Below are positions 24,136 to 34,538 of a DNA stretch of 64,000 nucleotides, piece by piece. Made by a program: the position numbers and the translations under genes. The stretch's first letter is position 1; each line of letters begins with the position of its first letter. Under the pieces are notes generated by a model. It saw only the letters and a list, made by a program, of their open reading frames with translations. It made no database searches and was not told the origin of the DNA. Origin of the DNA: Stylonectria norvegica (lineage: Eukaryota; Ascomycota; Sordariomycetes; Hypocreales; Nectriaceae); NCBI GenBank assembly GCA_014621405.1, contig JAANBC010000094.1, positions 23,438 to 87,437 on the forward strand, read 5' to 3'.

Positions 24136-26324
24136 TGTTCCTCACACATATACCTTTTGTTAAGACACAATACCTAGTGGTGGTATTAGCATGCCAATAT
24201 CTTGTTAAGAATTGTTCAATGTCTCGTGTTTATCATGGCTCTTGCCCATACATCCATGGATATCATTATGACCGCCAACGATCACAAGGATCGTTTGGTA
24301 CATAAGTGACTTGTACTGAAGCTATGTTTTAGCAGTGAAATAACAAGGCATCATGATGCCCCGTAATTGAATCAACAGGACGTAAATCGATGCTTACAGT
24401 GAGATATTTGCTGTTGAAATGTAACGTGGTTCTATACGTGGTTAAAAATAAGTAAGTCTGACTTGCGTCCAAATAGGGGTGTTGATTCTTGCAGTTGGGC
24501 CCAGAATCCAACAATTCTTGGCACGAATACAACAAACTTGGTATTTCTTTCATGGTGAACGTAGATGTGAGAGACAAAATAGGATATATAGAGCCGGCTG
24601 GTGAAATATTGAATGATTAGCTCTTAGTATTTTCCAAAGTCTTGAGTGCCGACACTCCATAATGTTCAGGGCAGTTCACCATTGAAAAACATTCTTTGCT
24701 GATGGGTGCTCAGATGGTGGGGATTTCTCCGCTTGTCCGCAAAGTGTACGAAGACGAGCACGTCTGGTACTTGCTGACGAGGTCGCACGACAGCATGTTG
24801 TGATACTTTGATAACGTAGTAGGATCAAGACGTAAACCAGTTTGGCGAAAGATGTTGATCTCTCAATGCTTGTGAGGTGGGACTGCTATACGGATGCCGA
24901 CCTTCCGATCGCCAAGGGGATCTGGCCAGCGTTGACGGTTGATGTGCTATCCGTCAATCTTCGCTAGGAAGCTGGGAGGTGGTATGATTTTGCTGTAGAA
25001 TATTAAACGGTTCGCGAGATTAACACTTGCTGTTTCATGACGGATAGTTTCAAAGATAGAGATGATAAAGAACGGTCGGAATCAAAAGGATGCTGCAGCT
25101 TGCCGGTACTTGAAGGGCGACTCCTCGTAGTTAAGTAGCCCTGAGTGTCTTCGGCGATCTCGGAGACTTATCCGCATGAAGCAAGGGGATGTTATGCTAG
25201 TCATGTACATGGCTCATGGCATTCAACTGTGGAGATTTCGGTATATATTCTGTTGAAAACCTTCCGAGAGATACTACACTCACTCCTCGCATACTGATAT
25301 AAGATCGCCTGGGTAAATCTGGACGAGTCGGGTCTCGGCACTTGTGTAAATGCTGCTTCTATAATTCTCCGACTTGAAATCTCCCACATCCTCGACAGTT
25401 ACAAAGAATCCAGGGACTACGGGTTGCTTTCTTGTGGAGTGTCCATCCTCCTCTTCGAAGTACTAGCAGAGCCTGAGATTCGAGCAATGTCTGCGGTACT
25501 GTGAATCATCTTTAATCCATGGTAGGCAGCACAGCGGTATTGGAGCAGAAAAATGAATATCACACCGCCGCCTGGGAAGTGCAATGCTTTTTAGGTGTCT
25601 TATTGCGGGAAGTGATACGTAGTTCCTCTTGTTTGACATTACTCCATACCCCTGGCTCGTCGCGTCGATAGACGGTTGTATGTGGCTTTCTTCCGACCAA
25701 ACGGTGAAAGAGACTTACCCTGATCTCTGCTTCAGAAAGGTGCCATAAAGAAAAGCACCATAGTATATCGATTTACCGGCAACTAGACAAAAACTGAGTC
25801 ACTTGACGAGCGATCCCTGTAGGTGCTACCCCTGTTCTCCGATGTCCCGGAGATCGGTGGAGGAGATGACGGAGATTTGCGGGGTTGGCTTACGGGGCCC
25901 ACCATCACCCCGGGAGTCCTCGTATGCGTAGTATCACCGGCTTAGTGTATCCTGCTGAAAACGATGTGATCCTGGCTTTGGGGATGAATGACCTTCAAGG
26001 GATTTCTTGTCTCCGTTCGCTAAAAGCGAACAAAAGATGAGCATTCGGGTGCCTCAACTTCCGTCGATTACGTGTGTTGACTCTGTCACTAATCCATCAA
26101 CCCAGCTTTGTTTGTCTACTTCGAAGTCAGATATTCTGTATAATAACTCAGTGCTCATTTCATTTCAAGTATGTATCTCGCATAAATTTTGGCAGCTAAT
26201 TGTTCCATGCATGGGTTATGACTTATGAGTCCGCCTCTTACATAGCGTCTCGTCGTCTAAGTTCAGTTCACGACACACTAACAGCCGCGAAGTTTCACAG
26301 CTCCCTTACCAAGGCACGTACAAC
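24136..26324. other. Intergenic region between regulator and OYE genes
   Basis: About 2.2 kb without a convincing gene on either strand. An everted CCG-N6-CGG element inside a perfect 6-bp inverted repeat lies at 25836-25853. The region should contain the regulator's 3' end and the OYE promoter. Confidence 0.55.
25836..25853. promoter_or_regulatory. Inverted repeat TCTCCG-N6-CGGAGA
   Basis: The two 6-bp arms are exact reverse complements around ATGTCC, giving an everted CCG/CGG pair. It lies about 470 bp upstream of the OYE start codon and could be a regulator site. No experimental support is visible. Confidence 0.3.
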
Positions 26325-27744
26325 ATGTCGGACTTGCAAATTGCAAGGCCAATCACACTCAAATGTGGCCTTACCCTCTCCAACCGACTAGTCAAAGCCC
26401 CCACGGCTGAAAGCCTGGCTCCAAGCAATATGCTTCCCGATGAACACTTCCAGAATCTGTATCGCCATTGGGCCGACGGCGGTTGGGGAATGGTACTCAC
26501 AGGTAATACTCCTCTCAAGGAAAATACATAGGGACCTCTAGACGGCCATGACTGACACCCACCCGAAGGCAACGTTCAAGTCGATGCTACGCATATTTGC
26601 ACGGCGGGCGATTTGGCAGTAGATCAGTCTTTGAGCGACCAACAAGTTATCGAGGCCTGGAAGCCCTGGGCAGCCGCTTGCAACCAGCACGGTACGCCAA
26701 CAGTCATGCAGATTTGCCATCCTGGGCGACAATCTCCCGCAGGCGCTGGCAAGCGTGGTTTCTTTGCGAAATCGATTGCGCCGAGTGCCGTCCCGCTGGT
26801 GATGGGATCGGGCTTCATTGCCAAAGCCATCACGGCGCTTCTGTTTGGAACGCCACGCGAGATAACTCTGTTTGAGATCGAGACGGTAACAAAACAGTTT
26901 GCGAGAACAGCACGTCTAGCTGCAGAAAGCGGGTTCGCTGGTGTCGAAATCCATGCTGGTCATGGGTTTCTGCTGGAACAGTTCCTGTCTCCGAAGTCAA
27001 ACAGGCGTACAGATGCATTCGGTGGTTCACCAGCAAAGAGAGCAAGGGTTGTCACAGACATCATCAAGGCGATTCGAGCCGAGGTGCCAACTAATTTCTG
27101 CGTTGGCATCAACTTTAACTCAGTAGATCATCACTCTCAGGTGGAAATGAGGGACTGCATTGAGCAGTTGAAGTTGATTGTCGACGCTGGAGTAGATTTC
27201 ATTGAGATCAGCGGTGGTACATTTGAGAATCCGACGGTAAGTAATCATCTTGTAAAACAGCTATCCTATGACTGACAAGCTCGCCGAAGATGTTCTTGGG
27301 TCCCGACAAAGCAGCTAAGGGGGAAAAGTCATCACAGACTGACGCGTCTGGTGCCTTCTTCATGGACTTCACGAAAGAGATTAGACCTCACATTCCAGAT
27401 GTACCCCTGATAGTTACGGGGGGGTTTCGGAGTTGCCAAAGCATAGAAGAGGCCGTAGCTCTCGGATCCTGTGATATGGTAGCCCTGGCGAGGCCGGCTA
27501 TTATTAACCCCTTACTCCCTAAAGCCATTGCTTTCAATCCCGAGACACAGGACGGAGTTGGTGCTCTTTATGCAAAGAAAACCGAAGCTCCATGGATTTT
27601 GAAGCAAATAGGGATCAAGGCCGTCGAGGTCCACATGGACAACGTAAGTTTTCGTCTTGAACTTGTAGGGCAAATGCATCATCTGACAGTTTCTAGGCTT
27701 GGTATGTTGGGCAGTTGAAGAAAATGTCGAGAACGAAGCTGTAG
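26325..27744 (+). CDS. iccE: Old Yellow Enzyme-family oxidoreductase, probable ilicicolin-type epimerase
   Basis: Four exons, 26325-26502, 26569-27236, 27290-27643 and 27697-27744, encode 415 aa. All three introns have GTAA donors and keep frame across family-typical sequence. It is a TIM-barrel NADH:flavin oxidoreductase. Seen features are an N-terminal strand KAPTAESLA, CHPGRQSP, the conserved HAGHGFLLEQFLSP with N-x-R-TD-FGGS, and a phosphate-binding VTGGFRS toward the C-terminus. FMN as cofactor is family knowledge. In ilicicolin H biosynthesis an OYE homologue epimerises the cycloadduct to the final stereoisomer. This gene's presence beside pyridone-type genes supports the same role; generic ene reduction is the alternative. 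Confidence 0.88.
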
Positions 27745-28148
27745 CGTTGACTTTCAGGGTTGTCTCACCAATTAAGCCGGTTCTTAATCATCTGTATGCC
27801 CGAGGCGAGATGTGGAGGGGTTTGATGCGTATATCTGACGGGTCTAACCATGTGCTGTGGTCGATGTTGTATTGAACCTAGTCACGCTCGATTTGCCATC
27901 CGGTGTTATCACGCTGTATTGTTTATGGGTAAGTTTATTGAGTGTTTGTGATATTGTGGTTGAGGGTGAGGTTCTATCTGCTCGACTCTAGCACCCAAGT
28001 TCACTCCGTCAAGTACCGCCGTCACTGTTGCTTCGTCCTCATTTGGCGCTTCGTATCCCCGACTGTTGTGAGAGCTTGACCACCGCTTCACACGATTAGC
28101 CTTGATCGAATAATAAGAATTGGAGACGCAACTCAATGAAGAAGGCCC
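27745..28148. other. Intergenic, OYE 3' end and small-protein 3' end
   Basis: A 400-bp gap between convergent genes. Nothing coding is recognised. Confidence 0.55.
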
Positions 28149-28334
28149 CTAAGGGGTTGGCGCTATAAGCAAGGGGACGCAGCCCGCCTGGCAAGCGGCA
28201 TATACCGGAATAGCAGCTGGTCCCGAGCACGCCGCTCCAGCTGCACAGGCAGCTTGGCAAGCTGCGTATGCCAGTGGTCCAGCAATGGCTGGCATAGCCA
28301 TAGCGAAGGCCATTACGATCGTGGAAGCTCGCAT
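28149..28334 (-). CDS. Small secreted Cys/Ala-rich protein
   Basis: An intronless frame of 61 aa. The N-terminus (about 18-24 residues, ending near AMPAIAG) looks like a signal peptide. The mature part contains five cysteines and repeats a Y-A-A-C-Q-A-[A/G]-C unit twice, then ends in a Pro-rich tail. It resembles the small fungal proteins often annotated as zygote-specific-like, but this likeness is from memory of the pattern. A TATAAA on the same strand at 28484-28479, about 145 bp upstream of the ATG, supports it being a real gene. It converges on the OYE gene. Function is unknown. Confidence 0.65.
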   Translation of the reverse strand: MRASTIVMAFAMAMPAIAGPLAYAACQAACAAGAACSGPAAIPVYAACQAGCVPLLIAPTP

Positions 28335-29714
28335 CTTGATGGATGAGCAGTTTCTTTGCTTGTTCTTGTCGTGCCTGATGTAGTTTTTTTTTTGATATGA
28401 TGGGGAAATTGTTGCTTCTCAATGATGTGTTGCTTGGTGTGAGGTTGCTGAGGTGAGCTTGCTAGAGTGAGCAACGAATTTATAGAAAAGAGATTCTCAC
28501 GGTGACTGATCTCTGTAAGGCAGCAAACCAGTTTCGGTGCCTGTCATTCACGCAATTTCTATGCAAACAAATGGAAGATTCTAACAGAGCCCCAGCCAGT
28601 ACTCAATCGAGACATGTGCCAACGGAGCCAACGAAGGCTTAAAGAACTGTTGGACCTGCGTTTCACCCACGACTAGACACTAAGGCCTCGACCGGGGGAC
28701 AACGATGGATCATCAACTCAGTTTACAAACGACACGTATGGTATCGAACTGATTCAGTAAACGGATGCTTGGTGAAGTTGGACAATTACGGTAAGACGTT
28801 TGCCATACCAGACGGCAGCTTCTGACACCCGTCGGTCGGCAGTATGCATCCGTAGACATGAAAGAAAGCACAGCGTGGCGCGGAGTGAGGAAGTCACGGA
28901 AGAGCAATAGGGATAACTTAATACCCAGATGAGTCGTTCGCAAGTGGTGAATTAGGGCCTCATACGGATTGCAAGTTGAGCAACGAGGCAAGTGACCGAT
29001 ATGGCGCATATATGGGATATTAGGCTGTAGGAATACCGGCTTGTTTGCTTCAATGCAGTCAAATAGCTGCAGATAATGGATGCCTATTAGGATGTAACAT
29101 GTATCAATGAAAGAACCACTGAGGCCGCCTTTTCGAGCTGTCGTCGATTTGTTTGCGCAGCACGTAATAGATCAAGTCTGTACATCAACATTCGAACGCA
29201 GACGGCGTAGTAGCTTCTAGATAATGTCATACAGCATGCGGAAACGGAGGAAGCTGGTGAAAAATTCACGCTTGTGTGACTGCCACAGGGGTTCGGCCCC
29301 GGCGACGTGATACCTACCGCTGTTGACGTTGCTGGCAAACATGCCGGCTTACTTCGAGCCTGTTCGGCGATGCGTGAATATCCTTCGAACGATTTGTCCA
29401 ATGGCGTAGTGGGATAGTCGATACGCGAGGTTGCAACATATCAAGAACATGGGTTCGTGGGCTATAGGCTGACCGACAGGCAACGCAATTGAGTGGATGG
29501 CGTCCAAATGCACTACCAAGGCGCGCAACGCCGCCTGTATGTTCTGGGCGCGGAAGATGCTTATGCGAGATATTACGAGGCGCATGCTATCTTGTAGCAG
29601 TTTGCAAAGAACGGGTATCTGATGTTTTGTCTTGTCTTAATATTTCGGAATGACACCCAACCGCCAACGCCGCGCAAAGCAAGAAATCGTCTATCATGAG
29701 GCACATGTCTTGTC
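28335..29714. other. Intergenic, no gene recognised
   Basis: About 1.4 kb. Minus-strand frames of roughly 80-100 codons (28713-29009, 29087-29585) show no family motif or supporting splice structure. The right end contains the bud23 3' region. Confidence 0.5.
28479..28484 (-). promoter_or_regulatory. TATA box of the small secreted protein gene
   Basis: TATAAA on the minus strand, about 145 bp upstream of the start codon at 28334, a plausible distance for a short-leader fungal gene. Confidence 0.4.
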
Positions 29715-30607
29715 TTAGAATGCGATTCGTCGTTTTCGTCCAGTGTACTTGGAAGTAGACTTGACGACCTTTCCCTTCCTCTCCATCTGTTCTTTTTTCT
29801 TGACGATCCATCCCTTGCTGCCCTTCTTTACCGCAATGTTCTTGGCCTTCATTGTCTTTCTCGCATCCATAATATCCACGTCGTCCATGCCCTCGACAAC
29901 GCCTGTGATATCTCCGTTGTTTCCGTCAATCGCGCCGCCTCCAACCGTGAGAACGAGATAGAGCTTGACATTCTTGGTTCCTGGGTCGTCCTCAAGAAGA
30001 CCGGCTCCGAAGCCGGCCTTCACTGCTGCCTGGGTGATCATCGTCCTTTGTTGGTCGTTCTTGGGGTAGAACTGGCAGACGGCCCGCCCGCCCCTCTTCA
30101 AAGAAGCGTATAATCCGTTGAAGAATCGCGTCAGCCGTCCGGCTGGTGAGGTATCGCTGGTCTCAGCACTGCATAGCCACTGAATGGCTGATATGCTAAT
30201 GGCAGCATCGAAAGTGCCTGCTCGAAATGGTACGCCCTGCCCGATATCCGCCAACATCAAATCGCCTTCGACGTCCCGCTGGAGCGCAATATCGAGCATA
30301 GACGGCGACACGTCCATGCCAATCCACGTATGAGGGCCACCCTCCTCGGGGTCCATAGCCGAAAGGATCTCTCCAGAGAGACCGCTTCCACAGCCCACAT
30401 CGAGGATCAACGACGGCGATTTCAAGTCGAGTAGCTCTAGCGCTCTTTGGGTCATCGAGGCCTGGATATTCTGGATTCGAGAACTCGTCGTGTATTTTCG
30501 TGCCTCGGCATCGTCGTAGTGGACGTCGGCCGCGCTGCATCGTGTGAGCTAGAGGGGCTTCGAGGTGGGGGCTATGCGACGTACAGAGTATCCTCGGGGC
30601 GAGACAT
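29715..30607 (-). CDS. bud23: 18S rRNA (guanine-N7)-methyltransferase Bud23
   Basis: Exon 1 is 30607-30585 (23 nt, MSRPEDTL with the last codon split) and exon 2 is 30534-29715; the protein is 280 aa. The N-terminal YDDAEARKYTTSSRIQNIQ and class I motif ILDVGCGSGLSGE near residue 53 are diagnostic of the Bud23/WBSCR22 family. The C-terminus is Lys/Arg-rich (about residues 230-280), as in other members, consistent with nucleolar localisation. The enzyme methylates a guanine of 18S rRNA during 40S maturation, with Trm112 as partner in yeast. It is a housekeeping gene divergent from svp26, marking the end of the metabolite cluster. Confidence 0.95.
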
Positions 30608-30993
30608 GGCGAGCGAGTTCTAGCTACAAGTGAACCTGTAGAATACTTGAGATGCCAAAGTGCCTGGGATCTGCGAAGAGCTTCAACTGCGCAAATATCC
30701 GCGTTCCAGCCGCCCGTTATCGTTGAGTCTCTGTCGTCGACGAAGATTCCGACTTTTTTGTGAGTGGGGGTGTTATCGATAAGCCTACATGCCACCGGCC
30801 AGGAACGGATCCATCGAACGCGACTCGGAACATTAAGCTTCCGAGCCGATGAAATTGGCAGCTTCGCGATTGGTAGCATCCCTGAACGTGTCCTCTGCCC
30901 TCGAAATTATCGACTTTTCTTTTCCTACAAAACCTGGTTCTCGCAACACCGCCATGTGAAATCGTTTCCTGATCTTCCGTGACATTTGCAATC
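30608..30993. promoter_or_regulatory. Divergent promoter of bud23 and svp26
   Basis: A 386-bp gap between two divergent housekeeping start codons. No coding sequence or distinctive motif was noticed. Confidence 0.5.
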
Positions 30994-31684
30994 ATGTGGA
31001 TTCTCCCTCTTGTCGGCTATACTGGGGCCTTCATCGGCTTCTGCTTCCTGACTCTAGCTATCGCCTCTGGTCTTTACTATCTGTCGGAGCTTGTCGAAGA
31101 GCACAGTGTTTTCGCGAAACGCTTCCTCACACGGCTCATCTACACCATTGTTGGTATTCAAACACTCCTCTGGATCGTGGATGGGTTCCCATTTTGGGCG
31201 ACCGTGCTTGGCATCGCGTCGCACGTGGTGTATCTCGGGAATATGAGGCGCTTCCCTTTCGTGAAGCTCCTTGACCCGTTGTTCGTGTTGTCCTGTGGTA
31301 AGCGCCCTCCCTACTTCTCTTTTGCCGTCCAGGCTTCTAACAATGGCTCAAGTTCTCGTCCTCGTGAACCACTATGTCTGGTTCAGGCACTTCTCCGATA
31401 CCCAGTCGCGAGCTCATAGGAGATCCTCGTACTACGATAAGGTCGACTCGCCGACCTTCACCATGATCGCGTCTTACTTCGGACTCTGCGTCTGGCTGGT
31501 GCCTTTTGCTTTGTTTGTCAGTCTATCGGCCGGTGATAATGTACTCCCAACCATAGGCACAGAGCCTTCTCGTGGGGCAGATGGCAGAGGCAAACCTCAG
31601 GGCTTGATCAAGGGTTTCGTGGATGGTATCCGTGATGCGATTGGGAACCTCTATGCTGGTGATTCCGGTCTGGGACGACCATGA
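30994..31684 (+). CDS. svp26: Svp26/TEX261-family membrane protein
   Basis: Exons 30994-31297 and 31353-31684 encode 211 aa. The start MWILPLVGY matches the conserved N-terminus of the family; the in-frame GTG upstream is not needed. Several hydrophobic segments are visible: residues 1-25, a pair around 45-75, one around 95-110 and one around 140-160. The signature GLYYLSELVEEHS and NHYVWFRHF are seen. Yeast Svp26 is an ER/early-Golgi protein that helps export certain mannosyltransferases in COPII vesicles. The intron has GTAAG, CTAAC and AAG, and the split codon gives Val. Confidence 0.93.
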
Positions 31685-33081
31685 GGCCATGAACTCATGT
31701 AGAAATCCCTCAGTGGTTTCCATTCTTTCACGGTCATGACCAATCCGTCACTCCGGCTTTCCAGCCGCATCCTCAGCGATGCGTTCCAGAAAATAACCTG
31801 CTTGGTAAGTCATTGAACACTTCACACATCACACGCCTTCCTACATGATGAATATACACTACGCTAGATTGTAATTGACAAGGTTTTCCTTGTATGATTT
31901 CTTCAGTTTTTCTGACATTACCCCCGCTCAAAACACTGTTTCTCTTCACTTCACTGGCAGAAGCTAACAGTCTCTGTTTACAGATTTTCAACCTGACAAT
32001 GGTTATCCAGTTCCACAGACTTGAGTATCCCGCCGTTGAAGTCTAGCGTCGCATGTCGCAGGTGTTGACTCGTGATGGACTGTTTTATCCTTGGACGTCT
32101 GGACCTAGGTCACTGACTTGACAACGTGCAAAGCTATGACAAGCTCGTGTGGAGCAGCAAACCCACTTTCAGGTCGTTACGCTTGCAGCATCATCCGTCG
32201 AAATGAGGAAGATCTCGCCTGGGGGCCACGGCGATCAAAGTCATGACTGTCACAACAGTGGTCGTCCAGTCTTAGCCAACGAACTGTCGAGCTGTTTGAG
32301 ACGATCAATACTGCGCCGCTAGACCAGTTTCCCTGGTTGAAAGTCCTTAAGCTTCGGCCGAGGCATACGTTTGCCAAGATACCAGAAACTCGACTGTATT
32401 TTGGCATGTCGTTGTGAAGCCTCGTGAAGAGAGCTGCCGCTTGCGAGATACCACTGGAAGGGACGAGATCTGTATGCTAGATTAATAACTACATCCCAGA
32501 GGCTGAAGCTATTGCCAGCCTCCCAAACAAATTGCACATCCACAACTGCTGGGCTCCGGCAGAGAACTTTCAAGCTGCATCTCTTTCAATGTCATGATCT
32601 ACTCTTGTGACAATATTTTATGACGCCGCCTACCCCGGAGCGTATCCTAGACGCCTGATCAGCCAAGGTCATTTAGGATATTGAGAAGTCGCAGACTGCC
32701 TTTCAAAGTTTATGAGACGATGTTGTCCCATTTTCTAAAATCATCCTTCATCCCAACATTATAGCTTTGTGTAACTGAAGATTGCTTGTCAAGTTTCTGG
32801 TCTGGCCACTTCATGGATGAGGACTACATTGCATACGAAAGCGCAGCTTTACGCGGCAAGTTGGTCACTTAACATGCAAACTGATGCATGCCAAATTCTA
32901 CCCCATCATGCCAAGGTACATTCAGAGGCGACACGATGATGTCCAGCCACGTTTATTCGGCTATCGTACACAGTTATCTTCGCCCTTGGAAGCAATTCCT
33001 TTGCCCTCCATTCGTTTTTGTCCGCATCGCTCTACTTTTACACGCCCTGAACTTCCCAACCCTCGCATCGTAGTTCGTCAG
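31685..33081. other. Intergenic, no gene recognised
   Basis: About 1.4 kb between convergent genes. Short open frames only, with no motifs and no recognisable repeat. Confidence 0.55.
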
Positions 33082-33489
33082 CTAATGCGCTCGGCCACTC
33101 CAGAATTTCTTGTCGACCTTGTCATCGGGCGCCTGGTTGCCGTGATCGTGCTTGGCAGCAAAGTCCTTATTGTGCTCCTCCACCTCCTTTTTCTGCTCCT
33201 CTGTCAACTCGGCCGTCTGGGCGTTGCCGGGGACGCTGAGGTTCGAGATCTTGGGCTTCGGGGGCGCGTTGTCGGAGCTGCTGTCGAGAGGCTTGCCGCC
33301 GCCGGTGCGGCCTTTGACGCTGCCGCCCGAGAGGCCGTCAATTGCTCCGGCGTCACTGTCTTGAGCAGAGTCTTTGTTGAGGTAGCGGAAGTAGTGAAAT
33401 TGGCGAGCTGGTGCAACAGAGAGGCGCGGGCTTACTCGAAGGCTGCCGGCCGCGGAGCGGATAGTGGTTGTGAGGCGTGAAGCAGACAT
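33082..33489 (-). CDS. Small conserved-looking protein, probably mitochondrial
   Basis: The frame from the ATG at 33489 encodes 135 aa. It remains open upstream, but MSASRLTT gives the best start: the first 35 residues are rich in Arg, Ser and Ala with no acidic residue, like a mitochondrial presequence, and an R-Q-F-H-Y segment follows. The rest is hydrophilic, with a charged helix-forming stretch near residues 90-115 (ELTEEQKKEVEEHNKDFAAKH) and a DKKFWSG end. I do not recognise the family. A perfect TGACGTCA lies about 195 bp upstream. Confidence 0.65.
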   Translation of the reverse strand: MSASRLTTTIRSAAGSLRVSPRLSVAPARQFHYFRYLNKDSAQDSDAGAIDGLSGGSVKGRTGGGKPLDSSSDNAPPKPKISNLSVPGNAQTAELTEEQKKEVEEHNKDFAAKHDHGNQAPDDKVDKKFWSGRAH

Positions 33490-34538
33490 TTTGTTTTGGA
33501 TTGTCTTGCGGCGAGGAGTGATGTCAAGGAGTGATAATGGAGGATTGATTCTGATACTCGAAGGTAGCTCAAAAGTAGCAATCACTGCTGCTTTTGTTTG
33601 CGGAAAGTTTGCTGCATTCCTCCCTCTGGCGTGCTGAAGCTGGAGGCTGCTTGCCACCTCGGTGACGAGTGACGAGCGACAAGTGACGTCAAAGCCATGA
33701 CATCACCGCGAACGATGCTTGCGCTTCGTGATACGTTCATCGCTTGGCTTGTCTCACACGCGACTGGACGCGACAGGATCGATCGGGTATGACAAGATTG
33801 CCGCTGTCGGTAATTTGAGGACCTATCACTTCGTCTGTTGGCTCAGTCTTTGGCATCTGCACTGCACGATGATGCGTTTGGTAGATTTGATGAGGATGGC
33901 TGGTCTGTGATAAACTGAGGTAGCTCTCTAATAATGCTGTTGGATACTACCAACTGTAATAACCAAAGTGACGAAAGACTCCAAGTTATATATTGTGAGC
34001 TTACAACGTAGTTGCTTGAATGTTCAACCTTCATTTTCGGGAGTGGCGTGATGGTCAGTCGTGTTCACTGCAGTAGCACGATCCGCGGTAGCGGCGTACT
34101 CGGAGGTGGGAAGTTCGAAGACTACGAAAAGAACCATTAGTTGCAGTCCTTACGAGGATGCACTGTCTACGTGACAGCCCTAGTTGTGGTGTCCGTGTTT
34201 GCAGCCGAGATATTAGAAATCAAAGCTGAAGGTTTGGAGTCCTTGGGTCCTAGACACCACGATGAATAATGTGACATTATGCTATTGTCAGTTGATGAAG
34301 TTGTTCGCTATTTTTTTCTTTTCTTCGGTCCTTTGGTGCTGTCAGCTTCTAGGCTTCCCAGCTCCCTCTTGCTTCGCCACATTAGCAACATGGGTCAAAT
34401 TGCATAGATCGCTCCACAGGCTTTTGTGGTTTATGTCTTTCGCTATTGTCTGACTTGCGACAGAAAGTTTCAAATGACAGCACTGATTTAATCTTAGAAG
34501 TATCTTGACTTTTCAAGACTAAAGAAAAACAATCAAGA
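33490..34538. other. Intergenic between divergent genes
   Basis: About 1 kb with no coding signal. It contains a CRE-type site at 33684-33691 within a short GTGACGA-rich stretch, plus the promoter of the HET-domain gene. Confidence 0.5.
33684..33691. promoter_or_regulatory. CRE-type bZIP site TGACGTCA
   Basis: A perfect 8-bp palindrome about 195 bp upstream of the small mitochondrial-like gene. It matches the consensus bound by Atf/CREB-type bZIP factors, which control stress genes in fungi. Function here is inferred only. Confidence 0.4.

Noticed and set aside
29087..29585. Minus-strand frames upstream of bud23's 3' end as a decayed gene
   Set aside because: No family likeness could be named and the frames do not join through plausible introns.
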